In this document: piece by piece, positions 9,853-18,655 of the stretch
Position numbering within the stretch: the stretch's first letter is position 1
Layout of the letters: each line of letters opens with the position of its first letter
Origin: Amantichitinum ursilacus
Lineage (GTDB): Bacteria; Pseudomonadota; Gammaproteobacteria; Burkholderiales; Chitinibacteraceae
DNA length: 64,000 nucleotides
Reading direction: 5' to 3'
Assembly: GCF_001294205.1 (NCBI RefSeq)
Contig: NZ_LAQT01000036.1
Location: 62,001-126,000, forward strand
Translations under genes and position numbers: made by a program
The notes under the pieces: model-generated
Told to the model about the DNA's origin: nothing
Database searches by the model: none
What the model saw: the letters and a program-made list of their open reading frames with translations, nothing else

Positions 9853-10368
9853 ATGGATATCACGCAACTGATCCTTGACGATCATCACGAACAACGCCGC
9901 ATGTTTGCCATCCTCGAACAGATCGACCCCAGCGAGACTGAAGCGCTGGGCGCGGTCTGGGCGCGGCTGGCGGCATTTCTGGAAATCCATGCCGAAGCGG
10001 AAGAGCGGTTCTTCTACCCCGCCCTGCTGCGCAAAGGCCGCGGCGAAGGCGGCCGCGACGATGCCGCCGACGAAACCCGTGACGCCATCAAAGACCACAA
10101 CGAACTACGCCAGGCGGTGGCAGCGGTGGCGGATTTTCATGTGGGGACGGACGAATGGTTTGCGGCGATTGCCAAGGCGAATGAGGCCAATGGCGATCAT
10201 ATGGCGGAAGAAGAACGCGAAGGTTTGACGGACTTTCGGCGGACGGCTTCGCTGGCATTGCGGGAGAAGCTGGCGGTGCAGTTTGTGGCGTTTGAGGCGC
10301 AGCATTATCGGGGGGTTAAGCCGGTGGATAAGGATCCGGAGGCTTATGTGGAGGCGCATCAGGGGTGA
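9853..10368 (+). CDS. Hemerythrin HHE-domain protein
   Basis: A 171-residue four-helix protein with the iron-binding pattern of HHE hemerythrins: LILDDHHEQRRMF, FLEIHAEAEERFFYPALL, DAIKDHNELRQAV and NGDHMAEEEREGL. Such proteins bind a di-iron centre and sense or buffer oxygen, nitric oxide or oxidants in the cytoplasm. It lies four bases after the glycine-zipper gene and likely shares its transcript. A second hemerythrin lies at 10989 on the other strand. An unusual insertion (GRGEGGRDDAAD) separates two of the helices. Confidence 0.9.
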   Translation: MDITQLILDDHHEQRRMFAILEQIDPSETEALGAVWARLAAFLEIHAEAEERFFYPALLRKGRGEGGRDDAADETRDAIKDHNELRQAVAAVADFHVGTDEWFAAIAKANEANGDHMAEEEREGLTDFRRTASLALREKLAVQFVAFEAQHYRGVKPVDKDPEAYVEAHQG

Positions 10369-10932
10369 TGAGTTTGGATACCCTTTAACCGCTTAGCCTG
10401 CGGCGCATTTTTGATACCCGGGGGTGCCCGGGAGCACGTCACTTTTCTTTGCTTCGCCAAAGAAAAAGTAACCAAAAGAAAGGCGACCCCACTCGCGAAT
10501 CCTTCGCTCGCCAGGGGGCCCGGTAGGTCAAAAGCCGAAACGGACCGTCTGGGACTTCCATGTCTCAGCTGCCGCTCCGCGGAACTTCGGTCGGATGGAG
10601 CCCCAAAAACGGGTCTCCTTCCCCTCCCTCGACAGGTAATGTCCGCTGTCTGCCTAGCGTGCTGCCTCGTTCCTTCGGAACATCGGGTGGGCGTGGTGGC
10701 GACGGGTGACAGTGAACATCGGCACTGCCTGCTTAACGCACCACGCTTCATAGGGTGGGTCGAGACCCACCACCCAAAGTCATCGAGCGATTCGCCAGCG
10801 TTGAAATCACTTCTCTGACTATCTTCCGCTGCGCTTGCAAGCCTCGTCCCCCGTTTTATGGCATTCCATCCAATGCGACACCCCTGATATTTGCGCGCCG
10901 CGCTGGAGCATGCCCATGCGCCATCGCCAAAC
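10369..10932. repeat. Intergenic repeat-rich region between two hemerythrin genes
   Basis: No convincing gene lies here. It holds a hairpin-forming repeat at 10441-10469 (ACTTTTCTTTG / CAAAGAAAAAGT) of a kind that recurs between genes in many proteobacteria. At 10749-10779 there is a single REP-like unit with core GGGTGGGTCGAGACCCACC. The open frames crossing it have no protein-like features and follow the repeat. Confidence 0.6.
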
Positions 10933-10970
10933 AAAACGGGCGACACCCGTTTGGGGAGTCGCCCGTTTTT
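10933..10970. terminator. Rho-independent terminator after the minus-strand hemerythrin
   Basis: A perfect 12-bp stem (AAAACGGGCGAC with GTCGCCCGTTTT) encloses a 13-base loop and has T-runs on both strands. It lies 19 bases beyond the stop of the hemerythrin gene at 10989. Confidence 0.85.
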
Positions 10971-10988
10971 AACAGCTAGCGTCCAGCG

Positions 10989-11522
10989 TTATTGCTTGCT
11001 GGGCACGCTGCCCATCAGTTCTTCTTTGCGGGCGGCCATTTGTTGGGCCAGTTCCGGCATTTGTTCGCGGCCTTTGGCGCGGACTTCGGGGAACCATTCG
11101 CCTTCTTCTTCTTCGACGTGGTGTTCGATCATTTCGCTCAGCACGGTAAAGCGGGCGTCGTACATGTCGTCGCCGGCGTGCATGGCTTCGAGTTGTGCGA
11201 TCAGCTCTTTACAGCTGGCGTGTTCGACCAGCGATTCGTCGATTTCGTCGTCATCACCCAGAATCTGGCGGCTGGCCGGATAGAAGATTTCTTCTTCGAT
11301 CTGGGTATGGATGGTCAGCTCCTTACAGGCCTCACGCACGATGCGTTCTTTTTCGGCGTTGTCGTCGCTGTCCTTGATCTTTTCAAACTGGCGGAACAGC
11401 GCTTTCACCTTGCGGTGATCGGCGATCAGCAGATTGGTTGCGGCGTCGGACTTGCTGCCCGGTGCGGCGCGCTGAGTGGTGGATTTACGGCTGGTTTTGC
11501 TGGTGGAGGCTGCAGTGGCCAT
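10989..11522 (-). CDS. Hemerythrin HHE-domain protein with basic N-terminal tail
   Basis: A 177-residue protein from an ATG at 11522, preceded by CGGAGTACAACACC. Residues 1-33 form a Ser/Thr/Lys/Arg-rich tail. The helical bundle follows with iron-binding motifs LLIADHRKVKALF, LTIHTQIEEEIFYPA, SLVEHASCKELI and EMIEHHVEEEEGEWFP. The last of these keeps the full H-H-E pattern. It should bind a di-iron site. The basic tail, absent from the copy at 9853, could bind nucleic acid, but that is speculation. A strong terminator follows. Confidence 0.9.
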   Translation of the reverse strand: MATAASTSKTSRKSTTQRAAPGSKSDAATNLLIADHRKVKALFRQFEKIKDSDDNAEKERIVREACKELTIHTQIEEEIFYPASRQILGDDDEIDESLVEHASCKELIAQLEAMHAGDDMYDARFTVLSEMIEHHVEEEEGEWFPEVRAKGREQMPELAQQMAARKEELMGSVPSKQ

Positions 11523-11740
11523 GGTGTTGTACTCCGGGTGCGTTGAACATGACTGCAGCATGCCACCGCGCTCCGGCGCAGGCTGTCGGTACGCCAACGA
11601 ACCCGGCGTAGGCGTGTTTTGGCTGGCCCGTGCCAGACACTGACACGGCGCGTGCCGGATGACCTCCGACCCTGGCGCGATCGCTCACGGGCGGGCTGCC
11701 ATGACGCGATGGCGCGAAAAGTGGCGAAGCTTCACAAAAA

Positions 11741-11754
11741 TGACATTTTTGTCA
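11741..11754. promoter_or_regulatory. CusR/CopR-type operator upstream of the CzcE-like gene
   Basis: TGACATTTTTGTCA matches the inverted-repeat pattern TGACA-N4-TGTCA of CusR/CopR/HprR boxes. It lies about 95 bases before the CzcE-like ATG, and the regulator gene is two genes downstream. The same box recurs at 14432. Between 11523 and 11740 I see no gene. Confidence 0.7.
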
Positions 11755-11846
11755 TGCAGCGGTCATGCGGCGCTGCGCGCTGCGGGCCTAAATTGCACGC
11801 CATGCCGCGCCATCCGACGCGGCGCGATCCAGCAAGGAGACCCATC

Positions 11847-12176
11847 ATGAAAAGCCTGATCACCACCGTATTTGCTGCCTGCCTGAGCACCGTCAGTCTG
11901 GCCGCGCTGGCAGCCAACACCGACGCCAGCCCCCTCGCTTATGGCAGCCCGGTGGCCGAGAACACCACCCAACCCGTGCGCCAGATCAACCTGAACAACG
12001 GCCAGTCCGTTGACGTACAGAAGGGCGAAGTGGTCGAGCTGGTCAGTGGCAGCGCGCATGAAGAATGGAAGTTTGATGGCGTGCAGCCCGAGTTCACGCT
12101 GGCGCATGTCTTCCCCGCGGCCGATCATGCAAATAGCATTCGCGTGTATGTGGCCGACCCGGATCATCAAGACTGA
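11847..12176 (+). CDS. CzcE-like periplasmic metal-resistance protein
   Basis: A 109-residue secreted protein. The ATG at 11847 follows AAGGAGACCCATC. Residues 1-23 are a Sec signal peptide ending in ALA before ANTD. The mature part ([36 protein letters not shown]) resembles CzcE, a small copper-binding periplasmic protein found beside heavy-metal two-component systems. It is followed 62 bases later by the response regulator gene and preceded by a CusR-type box, so it is probably part of that regulon. Metal ligands are not obvious apart from a few His and Asp residues. Confidence 0.8.
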   Translation: MKSLITTVFAACLSTVSLAALAANTDASPLAYGSPVAENTTQPVRQINLNNGQSVDVQKGEVVELVSGSAHEEWKFDGVQPEFTLAHVFPAADHANSIRVYVADPDHQD

Positions 12177-12238
12177 GCGTCCAGCGCCCGCATAACCCTC
12201 AAAACACCTGCCCCGCCGCCCAACCCACGGAGACCGCT

Positions 12239-12916
12239 GTGCGCATTCTGATTGTCGAAGATGAACCCAAAACCGGGGATTACCTGCGCAAAGGTCTGCA
12301 GGAATCGGGCTTTGTGGTCGACCTTGCGCGCAACGGCATCGACGGCCTGCATCAGGCGCGCGAAGAAGCGTATGACCTGATCGTGCTGGATGTGATGTTG
12401 CCAGGGCTGGACGGCTGGCAGGTGCTGACGCGGTTGCGGGAAGACAGCGAGATCCCCGTGCTGTTTTTAACTGCGCGCGACGAAATCGCCGACCGCATCA
12501 AAGGTCTGGAAATGGGCGCGGATGATTATCTGATCAAGCCGTTTTCGTTTGCCGAACTGGTGGCGCGCATCCGCACCCTGTTGCGCCGCGGCCCGATGCG
12601 CGAAGCCGAGCGTTTGCAGGTGGCCGATTTGCAGATTGATGTGCTCAAGCGCCGCGTTACCCGCGCGGGCACGCGTATTACGCTGACCAACAAGGAATTT
12701 GCCCTGCTGCAATTGCTGGTGCAGCACGAAGGCGAAGTGCTGTCGCGTTCGCAGATTGCCTCGCAGGTGTGGGATATGAATTTTGATAGCGATACCAATG
12801 TGGTCGATGTCGCCATCCGCCGTTTACGCGCCAAGGTGGACGAGCCGTTTGTGCCCGCGCCCCGGCTGATCCATAGCGTGCGCGGCATCGGCTATCGCTG
12901 CGAGGTGATCGATTGA
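12239..12916 (+). CDS. CusR/CopR/HprR-type response regulator
   Basis: A 225-residue OmpR-family regulator starting at GTG (12239) after CGGAGACCGCT. The receiver domain has the acidic pair in VEDEP, phospho-acceptor Asp51 in [14 protein letters not shown], and Lys in [15 protein letters not shown]. The C-terminal winged helix is intact ([30 protein letters not shown]). The sequence is closest in style to heavy-metal regulators CusR and CopR and to the peroxide/hypochlorite-responsive HprR. Boxes of the expected type occur upstream of the CzcE-like gene and of the catalase-type gene. The kinase gene overlaps its stop codon. Confidence 0.93.
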   Translation: MRILIVEDEPKTGDYLRKGLQESGFVVDLARNGIDGLHQAREEAYDLIVLDVMLPGLDGWQVLTRLREDSEIPVLFLTARDEIADRIKGLEMGADDYLIKPFSFAELVARIRTLLRRGPMREAERLQVADLQIDVLKRRVTRAGTRITLTNKEFALLQLLVQHEGEVLSRSQIASQVWDMNFDSDTNVVDVAIRRLRAKVDEPFVPAPRLIHSVRGIGYRCEVID

Positions 12917-14316
12917 AAGCGCGTACGCCGTATTCGTTGACCCTGCGCCTGGCGCTGCTGCTAGCCAGTTTGTCGTTTGTGGTGATGGGCCTGGTGGGCG
13001 CGGCCTTATATAACGTGCTGGCCGTGCAATTGCGCTTGCGCGACGACGCGGCCCTGGTGGCGCGCGTGGAGCAGATTCGCGCATTGCTGAAAGACACCAA
13101 CACGCTGGAGCTGATCCACCGCAAACCCACGCTGTTTGCCAATATGCTCAACAACCGCGAATCGATGCTGCTGTTGCGCTACCCGGGCCAGCCGCCGCTG
13201 ATCGAGATCAACCCCAATCACGCCGATATCCCCGCACCCACCCCGGTGCAGGCCGATACGCCGGTGCAGATGAGCTCGGTGGCGCATTACCGCACCGCCA
13301 GCGATATTCCGGTCAGCGCCGTTACCGCGCGCGCCCGGGCCGATGGCGCAGCGGGCGAAATCGAGATCACCGCGGCGCGCACCATGCTTGATCGCACGCG
13401 TTTGCTGGCGCTGTATCGCGAACGGATTTTTGCCCTGGCCCTGGCGGGCGCGTTGTTGTTTGCGCTGGTCGGCTATTTTTTATTGCGCCGCGGCCTGCTG
13501 CCGCTGCGGCAACTGGCGGCGCATGCCGACACCGTCAGCATTGCGCGGCTGGATGGTCGGCTGGATGGCCGCGACGCCCCGCGTGAGTTGCTGCCGCTGA
13601 TTACCGCGTTTAACGAGATGCTGGCGCGGCTGGCCGACGGCTTTATGCAACTGCGGCAGATTTCGGCCGATCTGGCGCATGACTTGCGCACGCCGGTCAA
13701 CAATCTGCTGGGGCAAACGCAGGTGGCGCTGGGCCGGCCACGTAGCGTGGAAGAATACGAGACGCTGCTGGCGTCGAATGTGGAAGAGCTGGAGCGGCTG
13801 ATCCGCATGTCCGACAACATGCTGTTTCTGGCGCGCTCCGAACATGCGCAGATGGCAGCGGAAATCCAGCCCTTGCCCATCGCCGAAGAACTGGCGCGCG
13901 TAGCCGAATATTTTGAGGGGCCGGCCGAAGAACGCCAGTTGCGTATCAGCGTGCATGGCGAGGGCCAGATCGCCGCCGACCCGATCCTGCTGCGCCGCGC
14001 GCTGGGTAATTTGCTGGCCAATGCGGTAACCCATGCCGACGTGGGCAGCGAGATCCGCGTACTGGCCGAGCATGGCGCGCACAGCGTAACGCTGGCCGTG
14101 GAAAACCACGGTGCGACGATTGCGGACGAACATCTGGAGCGTGTGTTTGATCGCTTCTACCGCATTGATGCGGCGCGCACGCAATCGACTACGTCGAATG
14201 GACTGGGGCTGTCCATCGTGCGCAGCATCATGCAACTGCACCACGGCGCATGGCAGGCACACAGCGCCGCCGGCCTGACGCGCTTTAGCCTGGTCTTCCC
14301 CAACCCGCCGCTTTGA
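12913..14316 (+). CDS. CusS/HprS-type sensor histidine kinase
   Basis: A 467-residue inner-membrane kinase. Its start is a TTG whose last two bases belong to the regulator's TGA stop (a TTGA overlap), so translation is coupled. Two membrane segments (about residues 12-36 and 171-195) flank a periplasmic sensor of about 135 residues. A HAMP domain follows, then the H-box [18 protein letters not shown] with His256, and an ATPase domain ([18 protein letters not shown]). The sensor region lacks an obvious His/Met metal cluster, so copper sensing is not assured and an oxidant signal is possible. Confidence 0.92.
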   Translation: MKARTPYSLTLRLALLLASLSFVVMGLVGAALYNVLAVQLRLRDDAALVARVEQIRALLKDTNTLELIHRKPTLFANMLNNRESMLLLRYPGQPPLIEINPNHADIPAPTPVQADTPVQMSSVAHYRTASDIPVSAVTARARADGAAGEIEITAARTMLDRTRLLALYRERIFALALAGALLFALVGYFLLRRGLLPLRQLAAHADTVSIARLDGRLDGRDAPRELLPLITAFNEMLARLADGFMQLRQISADLAHDLRTPVNNLLGQTQVALGRPRSVEEYETLLASNVEELERLIRMSDNMLFLARSEHAQMAAEIQPLPIAEELARVAEYFEGPAEERQLRISVHGEGQIAADPILLRRALGNLLANAVTHADVGSEIRVLAEHGAHSVTLAVENHGATIADEHLERVFDRFYRIDAARTQSTTSNGLGLSIVRSIMQLHHGAWQAHSAAGLTRFSLVFPNPPL

Positions 14317-14321
14317 AAATA

Positions 14322-14354
14322 CATAAGGTGGGTCTCGACCCACCCCCCAAAGCC
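14322..14354. repeat. Single REP-like unit
   Basis: The core GGTGGGTCTCGACCCACC, preceded by CATAA and followed by CCCAAAGCC, lies six bases beyond the kinase stop. It is the same family as the units at 10749, 48361-48596 and 61476-62146. Confidence 0.6.
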
Positions 14355-14431
14355 GCCTTCCCAAGCCACGCGGGTGGCGTAGGGTGCGTCCAGCGCATGT
14401 TAGCAATACGACCCGACCCGCCAGCGCTTGA

Positions 14432-14445
14432 TGACAATTTTGTCA
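14432..14445. promoter_or_regulatory. CusR/CopR-type operator upstream of the catalase-type gene
   Basis: TGACAATTTTGTCA repeats the TGACA-N4-TGTCA architecture seen at 11741. It lies about 90 bases before the start of the catalase-family gene. The position suggests direct activation of the peroxidase/cytochrome operon by the regulator at 12239. Confidence 0.7.
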
Positions 14446-14533
14446 TTCACCCGTCATTAGTCAGTGCGTGCGCCGCCATTAATCTGAGCACAGCTGCCGC
14501 ATGGTGCGGCTGCGCTTTTCGACTGGATGGCCG

Positions 14534-15640
14534 ATGGCGACTTCTCTTCCTCCTCTACGCGCGTTGCGCCAGGCATTGCACCTGCCGCCCGACGCGCCCG
14601 TGCTGCGCCCCGCTTTATGGATAGGCGCGGCGGCGCTGGCCGTGCTGGGCGCGTATGGCGCTGCTGCGGGCTGGTTTAGCCCGCAGCGGCTGAGCCCGCG
14701 CCGCATTATCAATACGTTTAATGCCAACTTTGGCGAGCACCCTGGCTACCGCCGCAATCACGCCAAAGGCGTGTGCGTACTCGGTTATTTTGAAGGCAAT
14801 GGCAGCGCCAGCAGTTTGTCGACCGCCGCAGTGTTTGGCACCACGCGCACGCCGGTGGTGGGCCGCTTTGCCGTGCCCGGTGGCAATCCCGGCATTGCCG
14901 ATGGCAGCGTGCCGGTGCGCAGCATGGCGCTGCAATTTTCTTCACCGGGCGGCGAACAATGGCGCATGGGCATGAACAACGCGGCGCTGTTTACCGTCAA
15001 CACGCCGCAAGCGTTTTACCAGCAGCTGATCGCCACCCGGCCCGACCCCGCCACCGGCAAGCCCGATCCGGCCAGGGTCAAAGCCTTCTACGCCGCGCAT
15101 CCCGAGTCCGCCGCCGCGCTGGCGTGGGGCAAAAGCCATCCGCCCTCAACCGGCTTGGGCAACGGCACGTATTACAGCATCAACGCGTTTGAACTGATCG
15201 ACGCGCATGGCGAGAAGCATGCCGTGCGCTGGGCCATGCAGCCGGAGCAACCGTATGCCGCATTGGGCAAACCGGCTCCGACTGATCCCGATTTCCTGAG
15301 CCATGATCTGCAACAGCAACTGCAACAAGGCCCGCTGCGCTGGCATCTGATTCTGACTCTGGCCGCACCGGGCGACCCCACCAACGACGCCACCCGCGCC
15401 TGGCCCGCCGACCGCCCCACTGTCGACGCCGGCACGCTCACCCTGCAAAACAGCGCGCCACAGGCCGACGGCCCCTGCCGCGACATCAACTTTGATCCGA
15501 CCATCCTGCCGCACGGTGTCGCGCTGTCGGACGACCCACTGCTGGCCGCACGCCAGGGTGCTTATTCGCGCTCGTTTAATCTGCGTACCCACGAAGAAGC
15601 GGCAGCGCAGACGCCCGCTGCCCGCAAGGTGAACCCATGA
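14534..15640 (+). CDS. Membrane-anchored catalase-family peroxidase (SrpA-like)
   Basis: A 368-residue protein, shorter than true catalases and typical of the catalase-related peroxidase family. An N-terminal membrane segment (about residues 27-48) anchors it, probably with the haem domain in the periplasm. The distal haem His is probably His76 in RRNHAKGVCV. The proximal haem Tyr is probably Tyr344 in AARQGAYSRSFNLR. The start at 14534 lacks a clear ribosome-binding site; an in-frame ATG at 14501 is possible. It overlaps the cytochrome b561 gene by ATGA. Such pairs likely reduce peroxides or organic hydroperoxides using electrons from the membrane quinone pool (family-based inference). Confidence 0.88.
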   Translation: MATSLPPLRALRQALHLPPDAPVLRPALWIGAAALAVLGAYGAAAGWFSPQRLSPRRIINTFNANFGEHPGYRRNHAKGVCVLGYFEGNGSASSLSTAAVFGTTRTPVVGRFAVPGGNPGIADGSVPVRSMALQFSSPGGEQWRMGMNNAALFTVNTPQAFYQQLIATRPDPATGKPDPARVKAFYAAHPESAAALAWGKSHPPSTGLGNGTYYSINAFELIDAHGEKHAVRWAMQPEQPYAALGKPAPTDPDFLSHDLQQQLQQGPLRWHLILTLAAPGDPTNDATRAWPADRPTVDAGTLTLQNSAPQADGPCRDINFDPTILPHGVALSDDPLLAARQGAYSRSFNLRTHEEAAAQTPAARKVNP

Positions 15641-16185
15641 CCCCATCCACCCGACCGATGCGATTTTCCTTGCCCGCGCGCGTGCTGCACTGGCTGATGG
15701 CGCCTGCGATTTTTGTGATGCTGCTGCTGGGCAGCGGCCTGGTCACCACCGTATCGATATGGCGGCCGCTGCTGCTGGATACGCACAAGACGCTCGGCAT
15801 GCTGTTGTTGCTGTTGGTGCTGCTGCGCCTGGCTATCCGCCTGACGCGGGGCGCACCGGCGTTGCCGTCCAACATGCCCGGCTGGCAACGCGGCCTGGCG
15901 CATCTGTCGCACTGGCTGTTGTACGGCCTGATGCTGGCGATGCCGCTGATCGGCTGGGCCATGCTGTCGGCGGCGGGCTACCCCTTGCCCGGCATCGGCG
16001 GTTGGCATGTGCCCGCGCTGATGGCACCCGATGTGGTTCGTTATGCCTTGCTGCGCCACGCCCACGGCGTGCTGGGACGGGTGTTTTTCTGGGTGATCCT
16101 GGTCCATTTGTGTGCGGGGCTGGCCCATGCGCTGCTGCTGCGCGATGGCGTATTCAACAGCATGGCCTTGCGCTTGCGCCGCTAA
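15637..16185 (+). CDS. Cytochrome b561 (di-haem membrane electron carrier)
   Basis: A 182-residue protein with four membrane segments and the usual b561 histidines: RVLHWLMAPAIF, LLDTHKTLGMLL, HLSHWLLYGLML and LRHAHGVLGRVFFWVILVHL. It should move electrons from quinol or superoxide across the inner membrane. Its start overlaps the peroxidase stop, so the two are translationally coupled and probably work together, the cytochrome supplying electrons to the anchored peroxidase. The operon sits under the CusR-type box at 14432. Confidence 0.92.
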   Translation: MTPSTRPMRFSLPARVLHWLMAPAIFVMLLLGSGLVTTVSIWRPLLLDTHKTLGMLLLLLVLLRLAIRLTRGAPALPSNMPGWQRGLAHLSHWLLYGLMLAMPLIGWAMLSAAGYPLPGIGGWHVPALMAPDVVRYALLRHAHGVLGRVFFWVILVHLCAGLAHALLLRDGVFNSMALRLRR

Positions 16186-16191
16186 ACGCAA

Positions 16192-16225
16192 CAAGGCCCG
16201 GAACGCTGATGCCTTCCGGGCCTTG
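16192..16225. terminator. Bidirectional stem-loop between convergent genes
   Basis: A perfect 11-bp stem (CAAGGCCCGGA with TCCGGGCCTTG) lies between the stops of cytochrome b561 and the sugar transporter. Flanking T-runs are weak, but position and symmetry fit a shared terminator. Confidence 0.7.
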
Positions 16226-16248
16226 GGGTGTTGCTTGACGACCGCAGA

Positions 16249-17553
16249 TTAACGCGTGGCGGCCGCAGCGCCCACCGGGCTGCCCGCTTTCGCCGCCGCT
16301 GCAGCGGCATCCGCATCCACGCGATGGCCGCGTACGCCAAAGTGCACGATATACAGATAGCAAACCAGCGGAATCGCGAACGACGCCAGGATGTTCATGT
16401 GGTCCGCCAGGAACGCCTGCAGCACCGGCACCAGCGCGCCGCCCACAATGGCCATGCTGAGGATGCCCGAGCCTTCGGAGGTATGTTCGCCCAGGCCTTC
16501 CAGCGCCAGCGAGAAGATGGTCGGGAACATGATCGAATTAAAGAAGCCCACCGCAATCAGCGCCCACATCGCGATATGACCGCTGCACGCCATTGCCAGC
16601 GCAATCAGCACCACATTCATCAGCGCATTAAACGCCAACAAACGTGCCGGTTTGATTTTGGTCATCAGCGCGCTACCGATAAAGCGGCCGACCATGGCCG
16701 CGCCCCAATAAATCGACAGATAACGACCGGCCGCTTCCGGGGTCAGACCTGCAATTTGCGGCTGGCCCATCAGGCTAACCAGAAAACTGCCGATGCCCAC
16801 TTCCGCGCCCACATAAGCAAAGATGCCAATCGCGCCCAGGATCAGATGGCGATACGCCCACACGCCGCCTTTTTTGGCGCTGGATTTGCTCGCGGCCTTG
16901 CTGACCGGCTTGACCGCTTCTTCAATCACCGGCAAACGGATCAGCCAGATGGCGGCGGCCAGCGCCAGCAAAATGCCCGTCAACACCAGATACGGCGTTT
17001 GCACCGCAGACGCTTGCGCGGCGGCATTGCTGGCCGAATTGGCCTGGCTGCCGGCAATACCCAGAATGACGGTTGCGCCCAGCAACGGGCCCAAGGTGGC
17101 GCCCAGCGAGTTGAACGCCTGGGTTAGATTAAGCCGGCTGGATGCGGTTTCGGGCTTGCCCAGGGCCAGCACGTACGGGTTGGCCGCCACCTGCAAAAAC
17201 GCAATGCCGCTGGCCAGAATAAACAATGCACCCAGAAAGAACGCATACGATTGCGCGCCCGCCGCCGGATAAAACAGCGCACAACCCACCCCCGCCGTCA
17301 CCAGGCCCACGATAATGCCGCGCTTGTAGCCAATCTTGCGGATTAACGCACCCGCCGGAAAAGACACCACAAAGTAAGCCGTAAAAAAACAGAACTGGAT
17401 CAGCGCGGCTTGCAGATAGCTCAGCGAAAACAGCGCTTTCAGATGCGGAATAAGAATGTCATTCAGCGAGGTAATCAAACCCCACATAAAGAACAGCGAA
17501 GTCAGGACGGCCAGCGCCTTGCCAAACTTCGGGTTAGTGGCAGATGGGTACAT
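16249..17553 (-). CDS. Sugar:proton MFS transporter, FucP/GluP type
   Basis: A 434-residue inner-membrane carrier with about twelve membrane segments. The ATG at 17553 is chosen over upstream in-frame starts because GGAG lies eight to nine bases before it and MYPSATNPKF leads straight into the first segment. Family-typical stretches include LTSLFFMWGLITSLNDILIP and FFTAYFVVSFPAGALIRKIG. FucP/GluP members import fucose, glucose, galactose or related hexoses by proton symport. It stands alone; no catabolic gene is adjacent. The 17554-18046 stretch upstream has no gene. Confidence 0.92.
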   Translation of the reverse strand: MYPSATNPKFGKALAVLTSLFFMWGLITSLNDILIPHLKALFSLSYLQAALIQFCFFTAYFVVSFPAGALIRKIGYKRGIIVGLVTAGVGCALFYPAAGAQSYAFFLGALFILASGIAFLQVAANPYVLALGKPETASSRLNLTQAFNSLGATLGPLLGATVILGIAGSQANSASNAAAQASAVQTPYLVLTGILLALAAAIWLIRLPVIEEAVKPVSKAASKSSAKKGGVWAYRHLILGAIGIFAYVGAEVGIGSFLVSLMGQPQIAGLTPEAAGRYLSIYWGAAMVGRFIGSALMTKIKPARLLAFNALMNVVLIALAMACSGHIAMWALIAVGFFNSIMFPTIFSLALEGLGEHTSEGSGILSMAIVGGALVPVLQAFLADHMNILASFAIPLVCYLYIVHFGVRGHRVDADAAAAAAKAGSPVGAAAATR

Positions 17554-18046
17554 GCAGAAAACTCCACAACGCAACTTGCAAAAACTGGGCGGCGCAAGGG
17601 CCAGCCCGGCACGGGAAATCTGCATAAAACGCGGCGGGCCAGCCACTGTCCATGGTGGCGGTTGGATCGGCGTCGCGCTTGGGTCGCTTCAGGCAGAGCG
17701 TCGTCAGGCATGTCAGCGGTTATTGCTAATGCACAGGCAATAATCGACCGCATCCCGATCGCGCCTGCGCATACTAACGCCGCATAAGGACGGCTTCATA
17801 TACCTGGAAACGTTGATTGCTGCGTCGCAGAATGGCCTACACGCAAGGTTTTTCGCACCATTGCTGGGCTGTTTGCTGCGCGGCAACAATTAATTTCCTG
17901 TTTGTTGATAATCGAACGAAGGGCGTTGTGATGCAGCGGGCCTCACCGGTTCGACCCGCCTGCCGCCCTTGCAACCGAACGCATCATCCCGTTGGCCCGT
18001 ATATCTATCGAAAATCGCGCCCGCCCCACCCCTTCTGCAAAAGCGC
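17554..18046. other. Gene-free stretch between sugar transporter and tRNA-Ser
   Basis: About 490 bases without a convincing coding frame. It must contain the promoter of the minus-strand transporter. No repeat, RNA gene or operator was recognised. Confidence 0.5.
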
Positions 18047-18075
18047 TTGGCAATTTTTAAGGGATGACGTATAGT
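18047..18075 (+). promoter_or_regulatory. Sigma-70 promoter of tRNA-Ser
   Basis: TTGGCA (18047-18052) and TATAGT (18070-18075) are separated by exactly 17 bases, 15 bases before the tRNA. A GC-rich discriminator (GCGGCC) follows the -10, as expected for a stable-RNA promoter. Confidence 0.8.
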
Positions 18076-18089
18076 GCGGCCTCTTCCGC

Positions 18090-18180
18090 GGAGAGATGGA
18101 TGAGTGGTTTAAGTCGCACGCCTGGAAAGCGTGTATAGGTTAATAGCCTATCGGGGGTTCGAATCCCCCTCTCTCCGCCA
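18090..18180 (+). tRNA. tRNA-Ser (anticodon GGA), attachment site of the island
   Basis: A 91-base class II tRNA with acceptor pair GGAGAGA/TCTCTCC, discriminator G and encoded CCA. The anticodon stem-loop CACGCCTGGAAAGCGTG reads GGA. A long variable arm (TATAGGTTAATAGCCTATC) and the T-arm GGGGGTTCGAATCCCCC are as expected for serine. Its last 25 bases recur at 27367-27391, so an island integrated here and left the tRNA intact. Confidence 0.97.
18156..18180. repeat. attL: 25-bp direct repeat within tRNA-Ser
   Basis: It covers the T-arm, acceptor strand and CCA of the tRNA. The copy at 27367 is identical over 25 bases and diverges on both sides. Confidence 0.93.
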
Positions 18181-18216
18181 AGAATATCGTTTTGAATAGC
18201 GCAAGACATAGTAAAT

Positions 18217-18258
18217 AACCGCTTAAGAATGTTCATCTTAAGCGGTTTTTTTGTTTTA
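18217..18258 (+). terminator. Rho-independent terminator downstream of tRNA-Ser
   Basis: A perfect 12-bp stem (AACCGCTTAAGA with TCTTAAGCGGTT) is followed by a T-rich tail. It lies inside the island, so the element supplies its own terminator to the tRNA it displaced. Confidence 0.88.
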
Positions 18259-18404
18259 GCACCCCGGACGAGCCCTCGGTGTTACGCCATCCAGTTTATT
18301 GGGGTAGTTTCAGTGGCGCTAGCCGTCTTTTGCCGGTCATCTACCCTTTAAATTTCGGCTACGCCGTCTGCAGTGCTGTTTATGGCACTGACGGGGAGTG
18401 GATC

Positions 18405-18655
18405 ATGCCAAAAACATCACTCTGCTGCTGATGCATGCATCAAGAACGGCAAGCTGCGCGATAGGATGTGCAAGCCGTCTGGCGGTGACGGCCCGTACCT
18501 CCAAGCCCCCCCGCGACCCGCGTAGCTGGAGGTTCAGTTTCGCCGGGCCGACAACGAGGAAACTCGCTGGCCTTCAGCCCCTTGCCCCGAAATCACCTTG
18601 CAAAAAGCCCGGGAAAAGCGACTAGCGATTTGCCGAACCGGCAGTTGATAACCTC
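18405..18655 (+). pseudogene. Decayed P4-type tyrosine integrase, N-terminal fragment
   Basis: No single frame is open, but successive frames recover the N-terminal arm-binding domain of P4-family tRNA integrases. MPKTSL starts at 18405 after GGGAGTGG. Next come ADACIKNGKLRD and KPSGGDGPYLQ (frame from 18421), then RSWRFSFAG with RKLAG in another frame, then PEITLQKAREKRLA. These correspond to the family patterns LTDxxIKxAKPRD, DGGGLYL, WRFRYRF and PEISLAEAREKR. At least three frameshifts and a stop inactivate it, and the catalytic domain was not found. Its position just inside attL is where such integrases normally sit. Confidence 0.75.

Noticed and set aside
10411-10818. A 135-codon plus-strand frame in the repeat-rich gap
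   Set aside because: Its start lies in the hairpin repeat and it runs through a REP-like unit. Such spurious frames accompany this repeat family and show no protein character.
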